A stretch of 64,000 nt of DNA from Nitrospiraceae bacterium (GCA_009692155.1 SHZW01000001.1:62001-126000); one strand, 5' to 3'; shown: positions 9,825-18,904, numbered from the stretch's first letter. A program made the numbers and translations. The notes: a model not told the origin generated them from the letters alone.

Positions 9825-9875
9825 GCATCGCGCTTCCGCGCACGGTGCGGCACAACTTCACTGAAGGCACCACCG

Positions 9876-10118
9876 ATGAAATGCCCCAAATGCACCGGGC
9901 TCCTGATTCAGGAAGATATCCGCGAGCAGAGCGGACGCTTCCAGGGCTGGCGGTGTATCCAGTGCGGATTTCGGTTGGATCATCTGATCGCCCAGAATCG
10001 CATCTCAACCCCTCCGGATCCGGCCGACGACGACACCGTGGGGACGTCGCCGCGCGCCGGCTCCGCGTCCCAACGACGAACCACGAGCCGAAGCAAACGC
10101 GCCGCCAGCAAAGCCTGA
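9876..10118 (+). CDS. Small zinc-ribbon protein
   Basis: An 80-residue protein with two CxxC pairs (C3/C6 and C27/C30), which would bind one zinc. The tail is basic and rich in Ser/Arg/Lys. It follows the heme protein on the same strand. Function unknown. Confidence 0.7.
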   Translation: MKCPKCTGLLIQEDIREQSGRFQGWRCIQCGFRLDHLIAQNRISTPPDPADDDTVGTSPRAGSASQRRTTSRSKRAASKA

Positions 10119-10136
10119 CCCCTCATTCTCTTCTTC

Positions 10137-10811
10137 ATGCCCGCTGACGTTCCTATTCCGGGTGGCCTCCGCCGGCAGGCGATTGCATGCTCCGCGCTGC
10201 TTCCGGGACTCGGCCAGGCCATCCGCGGATACCGTGCGCACGCGGCCGGCATCGCCATCATCACGGCAGGACTCCTGGGATGCGCGACCCTCCTCGCGCG
10301 AACGAGCGGCGGCGAGGCCGCCGCGTTTTTTCTCATGCTGCTGGTGTTGCCATGGTGGGTCATCCAAAGCTACGGCGCGTCGCTTCCCGACCCGCTCGGC
10401 TGGAGACTCACCGTACAGGCCGTCCGGACGCATGGCCACGACATTCGATACCTGGGGGCGTTGTTCCTGCTGACTGCCGTCACGGATTTCTACATTATTC
10501 TGGCGCGCCCCGACTATGCCCTGACGGTTTTTTGCCTGAAACCCGGGGGCCTCTGGGGCATGCTGGCCAAGGCCCAATCGCCGACCTTGCACCTCTTGAT
10601 CGGCTATGGTTTTCTGCGTCTGCGTCGATGGGGACTGATGCTCTACCTGGCTTATGCCGCATTCGGCATGACGAACGCCTCCGCGAATTACGCCTGTTTC
10701 GGCTACGGACGGATCCGCACCGTGTTTCTGCTGTCACTCATCGCGTTCACACTCTATATCGTATGGCGCAGACGCTGTTTCGTGTCGGCACCCATGAAAC
10801 CGGCGCTTTGA
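10137..10811 (+). CDS. Hypothetical integral membrane protein
   Basis: A 224-residue protein with about five to six hydrophobic segments (around residues 35-55, 62-80, 105-122, 145-165, 168-190 and 193-212) and a basic C-terminus. The N-terminus SALLPGLGQAIRGYRAHAAG resembles small TM2-like proteins. I recognise no family. Confidence 0.65.
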   Translation: MPADVPIPGGLRRQAIACSALLPGLGQAIRGYRAHAAGIAIITAGLLGCATLLARTSGGEAAAFFLMLLVLPWWVIQSYGASLPDPLGWRLTVQAVRTHGHDIRYLGALFLLTAVTDFYIILARPDYALTVFCLKPGGLWGMLAKAQSPTLHLLIGYGFLRLRRWGLMLYLAYAAFGMTNASANYACFGYGRIRTVFLLSLIAFTLYIVWRRRCFVSAPMKPAL

Positions 10812-10827
10812 CAGCGTTGCGACGGCT

Positions 10828-11097
10828 GTGTTATTCAACAGCCAGACACACATCACCTGGCGCGGCTTGCAGGTCAGCATGGACGACAAAAACTACCTGT
10901 TCGCCCTCCGCCACCGGGACGGCGGAGTGACCTTATATGTGGATGAAGCCTACGCCCAAGAACGAGGTGCCGACCTCTCCCAACTCGTGCGGGTCGAGAT
11001 CCCCAAGGATCTTTATACCAGCGGCACCGTCCAGCAAATTCGCGAGTACGTCGCCGGTTACCTGGAATCGCAGGGAACAGGCTCCACCCACGCGTAA
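10828..11097 (+). CDS. Hypothetical protein
   Basis: An 89-residue protein from a GTG. The ATG at 10879 (MDDKNYLFALRHRDGG) would give a 72-residue protein and looks more natural. The sequence alternates short beta-like stretches with a C-terminal helix. Function unknown. Confidence 0.6.
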   Translation: MLFNSQTHITWRGLQVSMDDKNYLFALRHRDGGVTLYVDEAYAQERGADLSQLVRVEIPKDLYTSGTVQQIREYVAGYLESQGTGSTHA

Positions 11098-11106
11098 CCG
11101 CTGTCG

Positions 11107-12282
11107 ATGACCGAATCGCACCCCATGACCACTCCATTGACCGCTGACACAATCGCATCGGTGATCAATGCGCTGCCGATCCAGGGCCGGATCATGCTGC
11201 GCCTCCTGCTCCTGCAGTATCTGAACGCGACGGCCGAAGACGTTGAATTTATCGCGGTGGATCGCCCCGACCCACGCTTCCAGGCCGGCGGGAAACCGTT
11301 TGTGCAAGTGATCGCACGCGAGACCCTCCAGGGCATCACCGATCGCATCGCGCAGTATCGCAACCGCGCTCTCCAAAGACGCGAGCAGACATGGCTGCAG
11401 ATTGACTGCCTGCGGAAACAGATCTCCTACGGCGAAGCACTGTGCGCTCACGCCGAGCGGCTCCTGCGTGAACGGTTCGGCCTGGATGCCGACGCCACGA
11501 ACACGTTGCGCACGCAAGCCCGTGCGGCCATCCCGAAGCCGGCGATTCGCGAGCTGGACCGGCAATGGGAGAAGAGCGAAATCGAGGAAAACGACTACCG
11601 CCGCAAGCGGCTGGCGATCGAATACCAGACGGAGTTGCGGAAACTTGACCGGGAACGGAAACGGCTGGAAACCGCTTTGCGCGACTATAGCATCGCCGGC
11701 CACGCCCCCTTGCAGGATCACGAGCTCGGACACATCTGGGGAATCCCGGCCGGTACGCTGGCTGCGCGGAAGGCCAAGTTTCTACACCAATACCTGCAAG
11801 GGCTTCAGAGCGCCCTTCCGCCAACCGGCCAGCCTTCCATCGATCTGTGGAAAGAAACGTTCAGGGTCCTGGCCGATCTGCCGGTTGAGCGTTCAACCGT
11901 GCCGTACGACGGCCTGGATCGGACGGAAGCCTCCTTGATGGAGCGGCTGACAACGTTTGCCACAAAAGCCACGCCAGAAGGTTTTGAAAGCCAAGCCTGG
12001 CTCGCCATCTCCCTCTCGCTATTTGCGCTCCAACGCCTCTCCGCCGTCCAAAACGAGCGGGATACGGATAGCGCGACGCTGGAACAGATATTACTCCAGC
12101 GTAGTGCGCCGACTCCGAAAGAATCCGATGGGAAGCCTGAAACGGAAACCGTGGCAGCGCCACTTGAGCTCAATGCAATGGGCGAGCACGTGTTGCACAG
12201 TATGAAGGGCGAACCGCATCGGCATCTCACCAGCTTGCTATTTCTTGTTCTCGCGGACATAATTGCCGCATGCATGGCCTGA
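11107..12282 (+). CDS. Hypothetical helical protein
   Basis: A 391-residue protein without signal peptide. The middle (about residues 75-200) is rich in Arg/Glu/Gln and probably coiled coil (ELDRQWEKSEIEENDYRRK). A segment near 215-235 (DHELGHIWGIPAGTLAARKAK) looks like a compact helical unit. The end is hydrophobic (LTSLLFLVLADIIAACMA) and could reach a membrane. No family recognised. It overlaps the next start by 13 bp. Confidence 0.65.
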   Translation: MTESHPMTTPLTADTIASVINALPIQGRIMLRLLLLQYLNATAEDVEFIAVDRPDPRFQAGGKPFVQVIARETLQGITDRIAQYRNRALQRREQTWLQIDCLRKQISYGEALCAHAERLLRERFGLDADATNTLRTQARAAIPKPAIRELDRQWEKSEIEENDYRRKRLAIEYQTELRKLDRERKRLETALRDYSIAGHAPLQDHELGHIWGIPAGTLAARKAKFLHQYLQGLQSALPPTGQPSIDLWKETFRVLADLPVERSTVPYDGLDRTEASLMERLTTFATKATPEGFESQAWLAISLSLFALQRLSAVQNERDTDSATLEQILLQRSAPTPKESDGKPETETVAAPLELNAMGEHVLHSMKGEPHRHLTSLLFLVLADIIAACMA

Positions 12283-12701
12283 CACGTTTACTCGCTCCAC
12301 CTGTCCACCACTCACTGCTTGTACTCGCTCTCAGCACCCTCCTCGCCTGCCTGGGATCACCAACAAGCCTCCAGGCGGGCGGCATCGTGGAGCTCGCCGA
12401 CCTGCTTGCCCATCCGGATCAATACGATAAACAAGCTGTGGCTGTGACTGGAGAAGTCTCAAATCTTCAACTGGCCACAAACCGGGAAGGGCAATCCGCC
12501 TATGGGTTTCTATTAAAAGCTTCCAGCGGAACGGTAAAGGTGATCGGCTTGGGCAGGACGATCGTCCAAGAAGGCGAGCAGGTCGTCGTCGAAGGGACTT
12601 TCAACCGCCTTCGGCAAGGCGGACGGACCGTGGTGCTCAACGAAATCAAGGCCGATATCGTCCGTCCCCTCGCGCGGCTGACTCCGGATCTCATCGGATG
12701 A
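12270..12701 (+). CDS. Secreted OB-fold-like protein
   Basis: A 143-residue protein with an N-terminal signal peptide (hydrophobic residues about 17-35). The rest fits a small nucleic-acid- or ligand-binding OB fold: LADLLAHPDQYDKQAVAVTGEV, then GTVKVIGLGR and EGEQVVVEGTF. Similar periplasmic cytochrome-maturation-like OB proteins exist, but the exact role is unknown. Confidence 0.7.
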   Translation: MHGLTRLLAPPVHHSLLVLALSTLLACLGSPTSLQAGGIVELADLLAHPDQYDKQAVAVTGEVSNLQLATNREGQSAYGFLLKASSGTVKVIGLGRTIVQEGEQVVVEGTFNRLRQGGRTVVLNEIKADIVRPLARLTPDLIG

Positions 12702-12740
12702 TTTCCGCCTTCCATCCCCTCAGAGCAATGTCCAACACAC

Positions 12741-12769
12741 TTGACGGACCGCCACGCGGCTGGTAAATA
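12741..12769 (+). promoter_or_regulatory. tRNA promoter
   Basis: TTGACG (12741-12746), a 17-bp spacer and TAAATA (12764-12769) place a transcription start a few bases before the tRNA. Confidence 0.65.
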
Positions 12770-12778
12770 CGATCTCGT

Positions 12779-12854
12779 GGCGGTGTAGCTCAGTTGGTAG
12801 AGCAGCGGACTCATAAGCCGCTGGTCACCCGTTCAATCCGGGTCACCGCCACCA
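12779..12854 (+). tRNA. tRNA-Met (anticodon CAT), elongator type
   Basis: A 76-nt cloverleaf: acceptor GGCGGTG pairs with CACCGCC, the D arm is GCTC/GAGC, the anticodon loop is CTCATAA, the T arm is ACCCG/CGGGT with loop TTCAATC, and CCA is encoded. G1-C72 pairing excludes an initiator. The closing anticodon-stem pair 31-39 is an A/G mismatch. A CAT anticodon could also be tRNA-Ile modified to lysidine, but the acceptor and D-arm sequence favour Met. Confidence 0.93.
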
Positions 12855-12992
12855 TACCTCGCTTGGTCTATCCACTACATATCAGACAGTATCGCAAGAA
12901 ATGCCAGCAGCGGGACCCCGCCAATGTTTTACTGCTTCGATGCTCCCGAGTCACTGAGTACGTTTTTTCATAATTTTTATAAGCTATTGTTA

Positions 12993-13011
12993 TTTAATGA
13001 TAATCATTTAA
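12993..13011. promoter_or_regulatory. Fur-box-like palindrome
   Basis: The 14 bases TAATGATAATCATT (12995-13008) match the centre of the classical 19-bp Fur box; 14 of 19 positions agree overall. It lies in an AT-rich stretch 11 bp before the -35 box of the first barrel gene. Confidence 0.6.
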
Positions 13012-13022
13012 GTAACTTATAG

Positions 13023-13052
13023 TTGACAAACTTACTTGTTTTTATGTATAAA
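13023..13052 (+). promoter_or_regulatory. Sigma-70-type promoter of barrel gene A
   Basis: TTGACA (13023-13028), an 18-bp spacer and TATAAA (13047-13052). The expected start lies near 13059, followed by a GGAAGG ribosome site before the GTG at 13086. Confidence 0.7.
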
Positions 13053-13085
13053 CAGTGCGCCCAGTCTTTGCCGGAAGGATAATTC

Positions 13086-14132
13086 GTGTTCAGCGACTCA
13101 AAACTCTATGATGTGTTCGGAAAACTTTCACTCGCACTGATGGGTGTGGCCGTGATCGCCATCGGCACCGCACAGGCGTTCGAGTGGGTTCCGTCTGACG
13201 AGGAAATCCAGAAATACCGCCAGAGCTGGAATCCATTCTCGGAAGGCCCCCTGCTCATTCAATCCGTGGACATTCACCCTAAAGGGCAGCTGTCAGTTCG
13301 CCCGTTTCTCTTTTCCCAGATCGCCGAAAAGAGTTATGGGAACACGCTCTCACTCCCGAACAACAGGAAGGATGGCTCTGTTCACACCTACGCCGTTTCT
13401 CCTCTTATCACTATGACCTATGGTCTCACGGACCATGTGGAGCTGGGAGTCGCCACGTCGTGGCAGGCCTTTTGGGCCAAGGACACATCATCCGGCTCTT
13501 GGACAACGAATACCGGAATGGGCGACTCCTCCCTCATCATGAAATATCGCCCGGTCGTCCAGGACCCGGACAGCGCCAGGCCCTCCTTCACCTTGTATCA
13601 ACAAATTGTACTGCCGACCAGCCGATGGGCTGGAACCGAACGGCCTCCAGGAGGATTTGCTCCTCTTGGCCGTCTCCCAGCTACTCGATTCGGCGAATGG
13701 GGATTCACGGAAGGCTTCACGTTCAGAAAGAACAGCCAACCGTATCGCATCAGCGGCGGCGTGTATTACACCTACGCAGCTCCTGGCAGCGGCGCGGCCG
13801 GTCAGACCACCTATACCGGCGACGTCATCAATACCCGGCTAATTTTCGAACATTTTCTCGATGACAAAAAAGGATTGGCCTACAACCTCGAATTTGTCAC
13901 GGTGCATACCACGACCTGGCGGGCAGATGGACATTCGATCAACCGCGGACAACTCAGCGGATCCACCGTCGTCGGTATCGAGCCGGCCCTCCAATACAAG
14001 TTTTCCGATGCCTGGGTCGGCGCCGCAGGCGTGCTGTTCACTGTCGCCGGGCAGAATACCGCAGATGCGATCTATCCCAACTTTGCAATCCAATGGTATT
14101 GGAACCAGGGCAAGAAGGTCATCATGCGGTAA
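13086..14132 (+). CDS. Predicted outer-membrane beta-barrel protein, paralogue A
   Basis: A 348-residue protein from a GTG, with signal peptide (cleavage likely after AQA near residue 37). The mature part begins FEWVPSDEEIQKYRQSWNP, a motif shared by all three paralogues in this region. The rest alternates aromatic and polar residues as in outer-membrane barrels, with the shared block GGFAPLGRLPATRFG. It is closer to paralogue B (16682-17725) than to C. It has its own promoter with a Fur-like site and overlaps the convergent modC end by 11 bp. A channel or substrate-uptake role is inferred only. Confidence 0.75.
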   Translation: MFSDSKLYDVFGKLSLALMGVAVIAIGTAQAFEWVPSDEEIQKYRQSWNPFSEGPLLIQSVDIHPKGQLSVRPFLFSQIAEKSYGNTLSLPNNRKDGSVHTYAVSPLITMTYGLTDHVELGVATSWQAFWAKDTSSGSWTTNTGMGDSSLIMKYRPVVQDPDSARPSFTLYQQIVLPTSRWAGTERPPGGFAPLGRLPATRFGEWGFTEGFTFRKNSQPYRISGGVYYTYAAPGSGAAGQTTYTGDVINTRLIFEHFLDDKKGLAYNLEFVTVHTTTWRADGHSINRGQLSGSTVVGIEPALQYKFSDAWVGAAGVLFTVAGQNTADAIYPNFAIQWYWNQGKKVIMR

Positions 14133-15222
14133 CGGTTGCGCCAGCATCCCGCCGGGGCACGAGATGCACGGCTCCGGCTTTCATCGACGCCGATACGCGC
14201 ATCCCTACCGCCAGATGCAAGTCGCCCACGGCTGCACGAGTCACCACCGCCATGAGCGGAAACCCACAATCGAGGCTCACTTTCACCAGAGCCCCCGCCG
14301 CTGTCACGCCCCTGACCGTTCCGCTTAGACGGTTCCTCGCACTCGTCGTTCCGGTCTCCCCTTTTTCCAACACGACATCCTCGGCGCGAATACAGACGAA
14401 CACATCTGTTCCAACGTCATCAGCTGCCAACGCATGCAGCATCACACCGTTAACATCAACGGTTGCCAAACCACCGGATAACTCACGCACCCGACCGATC
14501 AGCGCTGTCTCCATCCCGACAATACGCGCAACGTCGGCCGTCACGGGCCGGTTGAAAATTTCCTGCGGGGTTCCTGCTTGAAGAACACGTCCCTCGTGCA
14601 TCACGATCATGCGATCTCCCAACGCCAGCGCTTCCCCCCAGTCATGAGTCACGACGATCGACGGGATCGCGAGTTGCTTCAAAAGATGCCGAAGCTCGCC
14701 TTGCAGACGCAGACGAGTCGGCACATCCAACGCGGACAGCGGCTCGTCGAGAAGCAGTACTCGTGGCCGGCGCGCAATCGCTCGCGCCAACGCCACGCGC
14801 TGCTGCTGACCACCCGATAGCTGCGCCGGCTTCCTCCGCTCAAGCCCCTGCAGTTGCAGCAGCGCCAGTGCCTCTGCCACGCGCCGCGACCGTTCTACTG
14901 CGGACAACTCGCCGAGCCCGAACACAATATTGCCTTCCACGGAGTAGGTCGGAAAGAGCGCATAGTCCTGCGAGAGACAGCCGAGCCGCCGCTGTTGCGG
15001 TGGCATGTGGATACCGGCCGCAGCGTCGAACCATGGTTCCTGGCCGCAACGGATCACTCCGCGATCCGGCCTTTCCAGCCCAGCCAGGCATCGAAGCACG
15101 GTCGTTTTACCAGAGCCGGACGGCCCGAAGAGAATCAGCACCGTCGGCGGATCCATGGGCAATTGCAGGCAGACGTCTAGCGTGAAACCGCTGTCATACG
15201 CCTTCGAAATTTCCGCAATCAT
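14122..15222 (-). CDS. modC: Molybdate ABC transporter ATP-binding protein ModC
   Basis: Powers molybdate import through ModB. Walker A is GPSGSGKT, the signature is LSGGQQQR and Walker B is VLLLDEP followed by the H-loop VTHDW. The last 80 residues form a TOBE/Mop domain (SGTVRGVTAAGALVKVSL). I choose the ATG at 15222 (MIAEISKAYDSG), which overlaps the modB stop as ATGA; an earlier start at 15243 is possible. Confidence 0.94.
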   Translation of the reverse strand: MIAEISKAYDSGFTLDVCLQLPMDPPTVLILFGPSGSGKTTVLRCLAGLERPDRGVIRCGQEPWFDAAAGIHMPPQQRRLGCLSQDYALFPTYSVEGNIVFGLGELSAVERSRRVAEALALLQLQGLERRKPAQLSGGQQQRVALARAIARRPRVLLLDEPLSALDVPTRLRLQGELRHLLKQLAIPSIVVTHDWGEALALGDRMIVMHEGRVLQAGTPQEIFNRPVTADVARIVGMETALIGRVRELSGGLATVDVNGVMLHALAADDVGTDVFVCIRAEDVVLEKGETGTTSARNRLSGTVRGVTAAGALVKVSLDCGFPLMAVVTRAAVGDLHLAVGMRVSASMKAGAVHLVPRRDAGATVTA

Positions 15223-15893
15223 TTCTGCGGCCATACCGCCCACACCTTGCGATTCATCGCATACACGCTGAGCAGAATCAGATACGAAACTGCCAGCAGA
15301 AGCAACGACGTCCTGGCCGCACCCACGTAGTTCAGCGCCTGCACTTCATCGTAAATATCGATGGACACCGTGCGCGTCACGCCTTCAATATTCCCACCGA
15401 CCATCAGCACGACGCCAAACTCTCCCAGCGTGTGTGCAAAGCTCAGCACGAACCCCGTCACGACCCCCGCCACAGACATCGGAAGAATAAGCTTAAAGAA
15501 CGTGCCAACGCGGGATACGCCGAGCGTCCAAGCGGCCTCAATGAGCTTTCGGTCCACATGATCAAAGGCCGCAGCAAACGGTTGGACCGCAAACGGCAGA
15601 CTGTACAACACTGAGGCGATCAGCAGTCCTTCGAATGTGAACGGGAGAGGATGGCCGACGAGGTCTGTGTAGAGCCGCCCGAACGGACTGTGCGGCCCGA
15701 TCGCGACCAGGATATAAAACCCCAGCACGGTCGGTGGCAGCACCAGAGGCAGCGCGACCACCGATTCGACCAGAAACTTCCATCGCCAGCGTGAGAAGCT
15801 CACCCAATATGCGATGGGCAGCCCGATGACGACCAGGAGCAGCGCCGTCATTGTCGCCAGTTGCAGTGTGACTCCGATCGCAATCCAGTTCAT
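15219..15893 (-). CDS. modB: Molybdate ABC transporter permease ModB
   Basis: Inner-membrane channel, 224 residues, about five membrane segments. The EAA-loop is LIEAAWTLGVSRVGTFFKLI and the C-terminal part has TLGEFGVVLMVGGNI, both typical of ModB. Four-base overlaps with modA and modC show a coupled operon. Confidence 0.94.
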   Translation of the reverse strand: MNWIAIGVTLQLATMTALLLVVIGLPIAYWVSFSRWRWKFLVESVVALPLVLPPTVLGFYILVAIGPHSPFGRLYTDLVGHPLPFTFEGLLIASVLYSLPFAVQPFAAAFDHVDRKLIEAAWTLGVSRVGTFFKLILPMSVAGVVTGFVLSFAHTLGEFGVVLMVGGNIEGVTRTVSIDIYDEVQALNYVGAARTSLLLLAVSYLILLSVYAMNRKVWAVWPQK

Positions 15894-16672
15894 GGTTGAG
15901 CTGCACCCGGAAGAACAAATCCGTACCGGCGAAGGATCTCCCGCCCCTCACGCTGTTGAAGAAACGAGAGAAACGCCTGCGCACCCTCGCGATTCCGTCC
16001 GTTCTTCAACACCACGGCTCCCTGTTCAATCGGCGAATGGGCTTCCTGCGAAATCTCCCAATACCGACCGGCCTGCTGCATCGCCGGGACCACGGCCAGC
16101 GACAGCGCAAGCAACCCGGCGTCAGCCGCGCCGGACTCGACAAACTGCGCCGCCTGCGAAATGTTTTCGCCCAGGACCAGCTTGTCCTTGACCGCTTCGT
16201 AGACGCCGGCATGGCGCATGGCCTCCGCAGCTGCCCGACCATACGGCGCATGCTTCGGATTGGCGATGGCGATTTTTCTGACGGCGGGATCGCGCAACGC
16301 CTGCAGACCCTGCTGAGGGGACGGCAATCCATGCCGGTTCGGAACCCAGAGCACGAGCCGGCCAATGGCATATCGATACAACGAACCGGGCACCGCCTGA
16401 CCGGACTCTTCAAGTTTTTGAGGATAGCGCACGTCTGCGGAAAAATACGCGTCGAACGGCGCCCCGTTCTGGATCTGCGAAAAGAGATTGCCCGATGAGC
16501 CCAGCGTGATCTTCGCGCGGGTTCCGGTTTGACGCTCGAACCGGCTCGCAGCTTCTTTGAGCGCAAAGCTTAGATCGGACGCGGCAGCGACTGTGATCTC
16601 CCCCGCCTGAGCAAATCCGCTCCCGCACGCAGCCGCAAGTACTATGGCACAGCCGAACCACTTCATGATCAC
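15890..16672 (-). CDS. modA: Molybdate-binding periplasmic protein ModA
   Basis: Captures molybdate or tungstate in the periplasm. It has 260 residues with a signal peptide (about 1-23). The mature start AGEITVAAASDLSFALKEA and the LGSSGNLFSQIQNGAPFDAY block are characteristic of ModA. It starts 10 bp after barrel gene B on the same strand. Confidence 0.94.
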   Translation of the reverse strand: MIMKWFGCAIVLAAACGSGFAQAGEITVAAASDLSFALKEAASRFERQTGTRAKITLGSSGNLFSQIQNGAPFDAYFSADVRYPQKLEESGQAVPGSLYRYAIGRLVLWVPNRHGLPSPQQGLQALRDPAVRKIAIANPKHAPYGRAAAEAMRHAGVYEAVKDKLVLGENISQAAQFVESGAADAGLLALSLAVVPAMQQAGRYWEISQEAHSPIEQGAVVLKNGRNREGAQAFLSFLQQREGREILRRYGFVLPGAAQP

Positions 16673-16681
16673 GATGTACTC

Positions 16682-17725
16682 CTACGGCATCTGGGCCTTT
16701 TTCCCCTGGTTCCAAAACCACCGAAAGGCAAGATTCGGATAGAACGCATCGGCGGCGTTCTGCCCCGCGACGGTGAACAGCACGCCTGCGGCCGCGACCC
16801 AGGTGTCAGAAATTCGCCATTGAATGGCCGGCTCGATACCGATCACGGTGGAGCCATTGAGCGAACCACGGTTGACGGCATGTCCGTCGGCCCGCCAGGT
16901 GGCAGTACTGACGGTGGTCAGCTCGAGGTTGTATGCAAAGCCCTGCCGATCATCCAGAAAATGCTCGAACGACAATCGGCTATTAATGACGTCGCCTGTG
17001 TAGGTCGTCTGTCCGGCATCGCTACCGGGAGTGGCAAAGCTGTAAAACAGCCCGCCGCTGATCCGGAACGGCTGAAAATTTTTCCTGAATGTCATGCCTT
17101 CGGTCAAACTCAATTCTCCGAATCGGGTCGCCGGCAAACGGCCGAGCGGGGCAAATCCGCCGGGCGGCCGCTCGGTGCCGGCCCACCGGCTGGTCGGCAG
17201 CACGAGTTGCTGATACAGGGTGATGGACGGCCGGGCACTATCCGGATCCTGGACGATCGGGCGATATTTCATTTGGAGGGACACGTCGCCCATCCCGGTA
17301 TCCGTCGTCCAAGGGCCACCCTTGCCCTTGTTGAATGAGTCTGAATCCTTGGTCCAAAAGGCCTGCCATGACGCCGCCACTCCCAATTCCACGTGATTGG
17401 TGAGCCCATAGGTCAACACGACGAGAGGCGACACTGCATAGGTGTGGACCGGACCGTCTTTCCGGTTGTTCGGCAGCGAGAGCGTGTTGCCATAACTTTT
17501 TTCGCTGACCAGGGAAAAGACAAACGGTCGAACGGACAACTGGCCCTTCGGATGAATGTCCACGGATTGAATCAAGAGTGGGCCTTCTGAGAGAGGGTTC
17601 CAGCTCTTGCGATATTTTTGAATCTCTTCGTCGCTGGGCACCCATTCCCACGCACTGGCCACTCCCGCCGAATACAGACATATGAGCGCCACACTGATGA
17701 TGAACAGGCCCTTCTGCATGTTCAC
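16682..17725 (-). CDS. Predicted outer-membrane beta-barrel protein, paralogue B (mod operon)
   Basis: A 347-residue protein with signal peptide (cleavage after VASA near residue 25) and mature start WEWVPSDEEIQKYRKSWNP. It shares long stretches with paralogue A, including RPIVQDPDSARPS and GGFAPLGRLPATRFG. The sequence has the alternating pattern of an outer-membrane barrel but no TonB box or plug domain that I can see. It starts inside the regulator's stop (ATGA) and ends 10 bp before modA, so it is part of the operon. This suggests an outer-membrane route for molybdate or tungstate; the substrate is inference. Confidence 0.78.
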   Translation of the reverse strand: MNMQKGLFIISVALICLYSAGVASAWEWVPSDEEIQKYRKSWNPLSEGPLLIQSVDIHPKGQLSVRPFVFSLVSEKSYGNTLSLPNNRKDGPVHTYAVSPLVVLTYGLTNHVELGVAASWQAFWTKDSDSFNKGKGGPWTTDTGMGDVSLQMKYRPIVQDPDSARPSITLYQQLVLPTSRWAGTERPPGGFAPLGRLPATRFGELSLTEGMTFRKNFQPFRISGGLFYSFATPGSDAGQTTYTGDVINSRLSFEHFLDDRQGFAYNLELTTVSTATWRADGHAVNRGSLNGSTVIGIEPAIQWRISDTWVAAAGVLFTVAGQNAADAFYPNLAFRWFWNQGKKAQMP

Positions 17726-18903
17726 ACCGCCTGCACCTTGCCGGTCTCGCGCATGTCATACCCGCCCAGCGCTTCGACTTCCGCGCGAAATGTCCGGCTC
17801 GTCATCATGTCGAGCAAATCCGCCACGCCACGATGGAGGGACACATAGGGCGTGGGAATCACGAGATCGTAGCGTTCCGTTTGGAGCTCGATGAAATCCA
17901 ATCCTCGCGATTGCGCCACCGCCGGCGTGCCGATGCCCGCATCCGCTTGGCCTTCGGCGATCAGCCGCGCCACCTCCAGATGCGAGCCGGCCACTCGCTG
18001 ATACCCGTTGACCTGCCTGCCGATCAGGCCGGCGGCGGTCAGTTTCTGATCGAGTAGCAGCCGGGCCCCCGCGCCTGTTTCACGGTTGACGATCGTAATG
18101 TCCTTGCGAGCCAACTCCTCGATGCCTCGAAGGTGTTTCGGATTGCCTTTTTTCACCATCAATCCTTGCTGCCAGGAGGCGAAGGTGACCACCGTCACGT
18201 CCTGTCCTTTCAAGTTCCGCCGCACGTAGGGCAGATTACTTTCGCCCGTTCGCGCATCGACGACATGGAGCCCGGCCACGTGCACCTCTCGTCGTTTCAA
18301 TGCCTCGATCGCCGCCGCGCTGCCCATCGACCAGCCCACCAGCATGCCGGCAGCCGGACGGCGGCGCAGATAATCCCCGGCCAGATAAATGGCGGGATCG
18401 CACCCGGCGATCACCACCTGCGATTCAATCTCACGCCGGTCCCGCAGCAACTGCACGCGAACACGCGAGGATGTTCGCCTCGGACCGGACTTCGCTGCGC
18501 CCATCAGCAGCCCATCGGCGCCCACGGAAAAGTTCAGCGTCTCGCCCAGCGACGCCACCGGCAGCACGACCATCCGGTCGCCCACACGGGCCACTTTGAC
18601 GCGAATGGGACCGGTCGCCTGAACGTCGGTCCCGATCAGATGTCCCTCCAGGACATCGCTGGTCGATCCAAGGCTGAACAGATCTTCCACCCGACAGCCG
18701 AGTGCCGACGCCAGACGCAGCGCGACCATCGTCGTCGGCAAATACTGATTATCTTCAATGGCGTAGATGGCCTGCCGCGTGACGCCTGCCGAGTCGGCCA
18801 GCTGGCCTTGCGACAATCCCCTGCCCACGCGCAGGCTTTTCAGGCGGTTTTCAAAGCGACTGAGTGGTTCAGCCTGATGTTGAATTCCCATGGCAGTTGA
18901 CAT
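17722..18903 (-). CDS. HTH (XRE) regulator with periplasmic-binding-like sensor domain
   Basis: Likely the one-component regulator of the mod operon. Residues about 15-75 form an XRE helix-turn-helix (LSQGQLADSAGVTRQAIYAIEDN). The C-terminal about 200 residues resemble the PBP-like domain found with molybdate and molybdopterin proteins (GCDPAIYLAGDYL, then VNRETGAGARLLLDQKL and ADAGIGTPAVAQ). It lacks a signal peptide, so sensing is cytoplasmic. The start may be 18903 or 18891 (MGIQHQAEPLSRF). It is the first gene of the operon with barrel B and modABC. Confidence 0.85.
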   Translation of the reverse strand: MSTAMGIQHQAEPLSRFENRLKSLRVGRGLSQGQLADSAGVTRQAIYAIEDNQYLPTTMVALRLASALGCRVEDLFSLGSTSDVLEGHLIGTDVQATGPIRVKVARVGDRMVVLPVASLGETLNFSVGADGLLMGAAKSGPRRTSSRVRVQLLRDRREIESQVVIAGCDPAIYLAGDYLRRRPAAGMLVGWSMGSAAAIEALKRREVHVAGLHVVDARTGESNLPYVRRNLKGQDVTVVTFASWQQGLMVKKGNPKHLRGIEELARKDITIVNRETGAGARLLLDQKLTAAGLIGRQVNGYQRVAGSHLEVARLIAEGQADAGIGTPAVAQSRGLDFIELQTERYDLVIPTPYVSLHRGVADLLDMMTSRTFRAEVEALGGYDMRETGKVQAV

Positions 18904-18904
18904 G

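Noticed and set aside
12779-12854. Initiator tRNA-fMet
   Set aside because: G1-C72 pairing and no three G-C pairs in the anticodon stem exclude the initiator.
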